A stretch of 64,000 nt of DNA from Chitinophaga deserti (lineage in GTDB: Bacteria; Bacteroidota; Bacteroidia; Chitinophagales; Chitinophagaceae). The translations under genes and the position numbers were made by a program. Each line of letters begins with the position of its first letter. The stretch's first letter is position 1. Of the stretch, positions 60,559-64,000 are shown one piece after another. The stretch lies in assembly GCF_003149455.1 (NCBI RefSeq), contig NZ_QFFK01000005.1, forward strand, positions 1-64,000. The letters run 5' to 3'. The notes beneath the pieces were generated by a model. The model saw only the letters and a list, made by a program, of their open reading frames with translations. It made no database searches and was not told the origin of the DNA.

Positions 60559-61182
60559 ATGAAAGGTATTATTGGTAAAAAGATTGGCATGACCAGCATC
60601 TTCGAGGCCAACGGCAAACAAACCGCCGTTACCATCATCGAAGCTGGCCCCTGCGTGGTTACCCAGGTGAAATCCCAAGACACAGACGGGTACGACGCTG
60701 TTCAGGTTGCATTTGGCGAAAAGAAAGCCAAAAACACTCCTAAAGCTGAACAAAATCACTTCGCGAAAGCACAAACTTCCCCTAAACGTTACGTTACTGA
60801 GTTCCGTAATCCGGACACTGCCGTGGCTAAAGCCCTCGGAGAAACGCTCACCTGCGAGATATTCGCTGAAGGTGAGAAAATTGACGTTGTAGGTACTTCC
60901 AAAGGTAAAGGTTTCCAGGGCGTTGTAAGACGTCATGGTTTCTCCGGTGTGGGTGAAAAGACCCACGGCCAGCACGACCGTCAGCGCGCTCCGGGTTCCG
61001 TAGGCGGTTCTTCTTATCCTTCCCGCGTATTCAAAGGTATGCGCATGGCAGGCCAGATGGGTGCTGAACGCGTGAAAGTGAAAGGCCTGAAAATCGTTAA
61101 GATTTTCCCTGAGAAGAATTATATCCTGGTAAGTGGTTCCGTTCCCGGCCACATTGGTTCAATCGTTTTAATCCAGAAGTAA
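60559..61182 (+). CDS. rplC: 50S ribosomal protein L3
   Basis: A 207-residue L3, full length, which starts assembly near the peptidyl transferase centre. Seen are MKGIIGKKIGMTSIF, GPCVVTQVKS, GTSKGKGFQGVVRRHGFSG and the Gln-containing GQMGAERVKVKGLKI. The gene ends one base before the L4 start. Confidence 0.98.
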   Translation: MKGIIGKKIGMTSIFEANGKQTAVTIIEAGPCVVTQVKSQDTDGYDAVQVAFGEKKAKNTPKAEQNHFAKAQTSPKRYVTEFRNPDTAVAKALGETLTCEIFAEGEKIDVVGTSKGKGFQGVVRRHGFSGVGEKTHGQHDRQRAPGSVGGSSYPSRVFKGMRMAGQMGAERVKVKGLKIVKIFPEKNYILVSGSVPGHIGSIVLIQK

Positions 61183-61183
61183 C

Positions 61184-61828
61184 ATGCAGATCGATATTTT
61201 AAATATAGAAGGTAAGAAAACCGGTCGTACCATCGAGCTTCCTGAGGAGATCTTTGGTGTAGAACCGAACAATCACGTGATCTACCTGGCTGTTAAGCAG
61301 TACCTCGCCGCTCAGCGTCAGGGTACCCACAAGGTAAAGACCCGTGCTGAAGTGAAAGGTGCTTCCCGCAAGCTGCACAAGCAAAAAGGAACCGGCGGTT
61401 CCCGTAAAGGTAACATCCGTAACCCGCTGTATAAAGGTGGTGGTACCATCTTCGGACCCAAGCCCCACACTTATGACATCAAGCTAAACCGTAAGGTGAA
61501 GGATCTGGCGAAAATCTCCGCCCTGTCTTCCAAAGCCAAGGAAAACGCGATCATTATCGTGGAAGACCTGAAGCTGGACGCTCCTAAAACCAAACAGTTC
61601 AAGAGCATCCTCGCCAACCTGAACATCAATGTTGAAGGCAAGAAAACCCTGGTGGTTCTGCCTGAGTACAATGACAACGTATACCTGTCACTGCGCAACA
61701 TGCCTACTGTGGATTCCACTGTACTGAGCGACGTGAACACTTACGAAATCATGAACTCCAACTTCCTGGTGTTGACGGAGAGCGCAGCCAAAATCTTCAG
61801 CGAAGACGAGACTGTGGTAGAAGCTTAA
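61184..61828 (+). CDS. rplD: 50S ribosomal protein L4
   Basis: A 214-residue L4 that lines the exit tunnel with the loop around KLHKQKGTGGSRKGNIRNP. Other marks are GGGTIFGPKPHTYDIKLNRKVK (in parts) and SLRNMPTVDSTVLSDVNTYEIM near the end. A Lys-rich loop is intact, so no macrolide-resistance change is apparent by eye. In enterics L4 also represses the S10 operon. Confidence 0.98.
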   Translation: MQIDILNIEGKKTGRTIELPEEIFGVEPNNHVIYLAVKQYLAAQRQGTHKVKTRAEVKGASRKLHKQKGTGGSRKGNIRNPLYKGGGTIFGPKPHTYDIKLNRKVKDLAKISALSSKAKENAIIIVEDLKLDAPKTKQFKSILANLNINVEGKKTLVVLPEYNDNVYLSLRNMPTVDSTVLSDVNTYEIMNSNFLVLTESAAKIFSEDETVVEA

Positions 61829-61883
61829 TCAATTCAATCAACAAGGCCGGTTTCAGCCCGGCGAACTATAAAAAATAAAACAG

Positions 61884-62183
61884 ATGAAACTGTCTGATGT
61901 TTTAATTAAACCGGTGATCACTGAGAAGGTGAATAAGGCGACTGAAAAGTTCAACCGTTTCTACTTCATTGTTGACAAGAAAGCCAACAAACTGGAGATC
62001 AAGAAAGCTGTTCAGGACTTTTACGGAGTGACTGTAGCAGAAGTGAACACCATGGTAATGCCCGGGAAGAACAAGACCCGTTTTACCAAAGCCGGTTTTA
62101 TCTCCGGCCGTAAGCCTTCTTACAAGAAAGCAGTGATTACACTGGCTGAAGGAGAATCCATCGATCTGTATGCTAACATATAA
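61884..62183 (+). CDS. rplW: 50S ribosomal protein L23
   Basis: A 99-residue L23, the tunnel-exit protein that docks trigger factor and SRP. Seen are LIKPVITEKVNKATEKFNRFYFIVDKKANKLEIKKAV in parts, and YGVTVAEVNTMVMPGK. It lies 55 bases after rplD, with a small GCCGG/CCGGC hairpin in between. Confidence 0.97.
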   Translation: MKLSDVLIKPVITEKVNKATEKFNRFYFIVDKKANKLEIKKAVQDFYGVTVAEVNTMVMPGKNKTRFTKAGFISGRKPSYKKAVITLAEGESIDLYANI

Positions 62184-62277
62184 TATACCAGTGCCGTTAG
62201 CGGTGTAAGCCGTTAACCTGGATGTATATACAGATCAATTAAACAATAGTCTATTAAATCTTAGAATTAAGTAGAAA

Positions 62278-63111
62278 ATGGCACTGAAAAAATACAAACC
62301 GATTACAGCCGGTACCCGTTGGAAGATCGGGAATGCTTTCGCAGAACTGACCTCCGACACGCCTGAAAAGAGCCTTCTGGCTCCGGCAAACAGAACCGGC
62401 GGTAGAAACGCACAAGGCCGCAGATCCATGCGTTATATCGGCGGCGGGCACAAGAAACAATACCGTATCGTTGACTTCAAGCGCGACAAGACCGGTATTC
62501 CCGCAACTGTAAAAACCATTGAGTACGATCCAAACCGTACCGCGTTTATCGCACTGCTCAACTATGTTGATGGTGAGAAACGTTACATCATTGCTCCCCA
62601 GGGCCTGCAGGTGGGTGCTACCGTAGTAAGCGGTGCAGCAGCTGCACCTGAAGTGGGTAATGCATTACCGCTGAAAAACATGCCGCTGGGTACTGTAGTT
62701 CACAACATTGAACTGCAGCCGGGTAAAGGTGGTGCGATTGCACGTTCCGCCGGTGCCTACGCACAGCTGAGCAACAAGGAAGAGAAATACGCGGTGTTGA
62801 AAATGCCCTCCGGTGAACTGCGCAAGGTACTGAACACCTGCATGGCAACCGTAGGTACCGTTTCTAACTCCGACCACGCCCTGCAGTCCATCGGTAAAGC
62901 CGGTGCGAACCGTTGGAGAGGTATCAAGCCCCGCAACCGTGGTGTAGCGATGAACCCTGTGGATCACCCGATGGGTGGTGGTGAAGGTAAGTCCTCCGGT
63001 GGTCACCCCCGTTCCAGAACCGGCAAATATGCTAAGGGTCTGAAAACGAGGAAGTCTCACAAGAGCTCTGACAAGCTGATCATCAGCCGCAAAAACGGTA
63101 AAAAACTTTAA
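62278..63111 (+). CDS. rplB: 50S ribosomal protein L2
   Basis: A 277-residue L2, a core 23S rRNA-binding protein needed for peptide-bond formation. [33 protein letters not shown] and the highly conserved [16 protein letters not shown] with the catalytic-region His are present. The gene is full length. Confidence 0.98.
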   Translation: MALKKYKPITAGTRWKIGNAFAELTSDTPEKSLLAPANRTGGRNAQGRRSMRYIGGGHKKQYRIVDFKRDKTGIPATVKTIEYDPNRTAFIALLNYVDGEKRYIIAPQGLQVGATVVSGAAAAPEVGNALPLKNMPLGTVVHNIELQPGKGGAIARSAGAYAQLSNKEEKYAVLKMPSGELRKVLNTCMATVGTVSNSDHALQSIGKAGANRWRGIKPRNRGVAMNPVDHPMGGGEGKSSGGHPRSRTGKYAKGLKTRKSHKSSDKLIISRKNGKKL

Positions 63112-63174
63112 TAACGTCTAACGCGTTCCCGTTCCGGGTAAAACCGGGACGGGGATGGTAAATAAACTAACAAC

Positions 63175-63441
63175 ATGGGTCGTTCCATTAAAAAAGGTCC
63201 TTACGTAGACATTAAATTAGAAAAGAAGGTTTTCAAGCAGAACGAAGGCACGAAGCGCGCGGTTATCAAAACCTGGAGCCGCCGTTCTACTATTACGCCT
63301 GACTTCGTGGGTCACACTTTTGCTGTTCACAACGGTAATAAGTTCATCCCTGTTTACGTAACTGAGTTCATGGTAGGTCACAAACTGGGCGAATTCGCTC
63401 CTACCCGTAACTTCAAAGGGCACGCAAACAAGAAAATGTAG
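63175..63441 (+). CDS. rpsS: 30S ribosomal protein S19
   Basis: An 88-residue S19 that binds the head of the 30S subunit. [34 protein letters not shown] and [19 protein letters not shown] (in parts) are diagnostic. A hairpin (CCCGTTCCGG/CCGGGACGGG) lies in the 63-base spacer ahead of it. Confidence 0.98.
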   Translation: MGRSIKKGPYVDIKLEKKVFKQNEGTKRAVIKTWSRRSTITPDFVGHTFAVHNGNKFIPVYVTEFMVGHKLGEFAPTRNFKGHANKKM

Positions 63442-63563
63442 TCACCGGTTTTGAGGTTTCCCGTTTTCGGTTCCGGTTAAAGGATAACAACGAAAGGACG
63501 AAGGAAACAGAGAGTACCGGACGCTGAAACAAGAAACTTAATATCACTCAGAAACAAATAACA

Positions 63564-63920
63564 ATGGAAGCAGTAGCTAAGCTGAACAATAATCCTACCT
63601 CCACCCGCAAAATGCGTTTGCTTGCAGACCTGATCCGCGGCCTGGATGTAGAGAAAGCTTTGAATATTTTGAAATTCCATCCCAAACACCCTAGCACTCC
63701 GCTGGAGAAACTGTTGCTCTCCGCAGTAGCTAACTGGAAAGTGAAGAATGAAGGGGCGAGGGTAGAAGATGCTAACCTGTACGTTAAAACGATCTTCGTT
63801 GACGGCGGCCGTATGCTGAAAAGAATGCGTCCTGCTCCCCAGGGAAGAGGGTACCGTATCCGCAAACGCAGCAACCACGTAACGCTTGCTGTAGATGGCC
63901 GTCCGGTTCAACAAGGTTAA
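63564..63920 (+). CDS. rplV: 50S ribosomal protein L22
   Basis: A 118-residue L22 that forms part of the exit tunnel. Marks are [38 protein letters not shown] and the tip loop region [28 protein letters not shown] (in parts). The macrolide-sensitive tip appears normal. It follows a 122-base spacer after rpsS. Confidence 0.98.
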   Translation: MEAVAKLNNNPTSTRKMRLLADLIRGLDVEKALNILKFHPKHPSTPLEKLLLSAVANWKVKNEGARVEDANLYVKTIFVDGGRMLKRMRPAPQGRGYRIRKRSNHVTLAVDGRPVQQG

Positions 63921-63971
63921 GCAAACTGTAGGAAAAATATATTTAAACTCATAGACAAATAAAACCAGAAC

Positions 63972-64000
63972 ATGGGTCAGAAAACAAATCCTATTGGTAA
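63972..64000 (+). CDS. rpsC: 30S ribosomal protein S3 (partial)
   Basis: An ATG at 63972 opens MGQKTNPIG, the conserved start of S3, and runs off the window. Its position directly after rplV is the standard S10-operon order. Confidence 0.95.

Overview
The window comes from a Bacteroidota chromosome, most likely a Chitinophaga-like member of the Chitinophagaceae. The evidence is type IX secretion (T9SS) C-terminal domains and PorV proteins, PorT-like outer-membrane barrels, a weak Shine-Dalgarno context, promoters of the Bacteroidota form (TTG or TTTG, about 19-20 bases, then TAnnTTTG), and r-protein genes in the order rpsL-rpsG ... fusA ... rpsJ-rplC-rplD-rplW-rplB-rpsS-rplV-rpsC. No rRNA, tRNA or CRISPR array was seen.

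Layout. Bases 1-1500 are an AT-rich accessory patch: the end of an IS256-like element, a pentapeptide-type protein, an immunity-like protein, two copies of one 38-base hairpin and a gene remnant. Bases 1.5-15.4 kb hold mostly single genes for envelope or unknown functions: an ankyrin protein, an S41 peptidase, a barrel, a TSP3-repeat protein, a DUF2231-Rieske fusion, lipoproteins, YqgE, an APH(6)-like kinase and a TIG/kelch lipoprotein. Bases 15.4-19.7 kb (minus strand) form one operon, nrtR-nadV-kptA-prs, followed by a GNAT gene, for NAD salvage under a Nudix-type repressor. Bases 19.9-23.1 kb are a three-gene isoprenoid-type operon: a UbiA prenyltransferase, a squalene/phytoene-synthase-like protein and a secreted protein with a DxDD motif. 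Beside it on the other strand lie an AarF/UbiB kinase and a TetR-fold protein. Bases 25-39.8 kb are mixed metabolism: VOC protein, MFS pump with its TetR regulator and operator, PepSY protein, cupin, GH125 mannosidase, PadR-glpK, glpD, nitroreductase, thioesterase, rdgB and a branched-chain aminotransferase.

Bases 39.8-64 kb carry the str/S10 ribosomal region, interrupted twice. Between rpsG and fusA sit two tandem copies (period 5,993 bases, minus strand) of a four-gene operon: a small protein that is mostly a T9SS C-terminal domain, a PorV (LptO) homologue, a 150-residue secreted Ala/Lys-rich protein, and a 1,105- or 1,207-residue secreted collagen-like fibre protein. The first two genes are almost identical between copies while the last two have diverged. 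This is the most unusual system in the window: it looks like a duplicated surface-fibre module with its own T9SS shuttle protein. Between fusA and rpsJ are an 11-base tandem repeat array, a lipoprotein, a PQQ-type sugar dehydrogenase, a barrel protein and a double TonB-domain protein. rpsL, fusA and rpsJ each keep a near-identical promoter and leader start, so the split gene cluster can still be expressed together.

All functional calls rest on reading motifs and family resemblance by eye; no database search was run.
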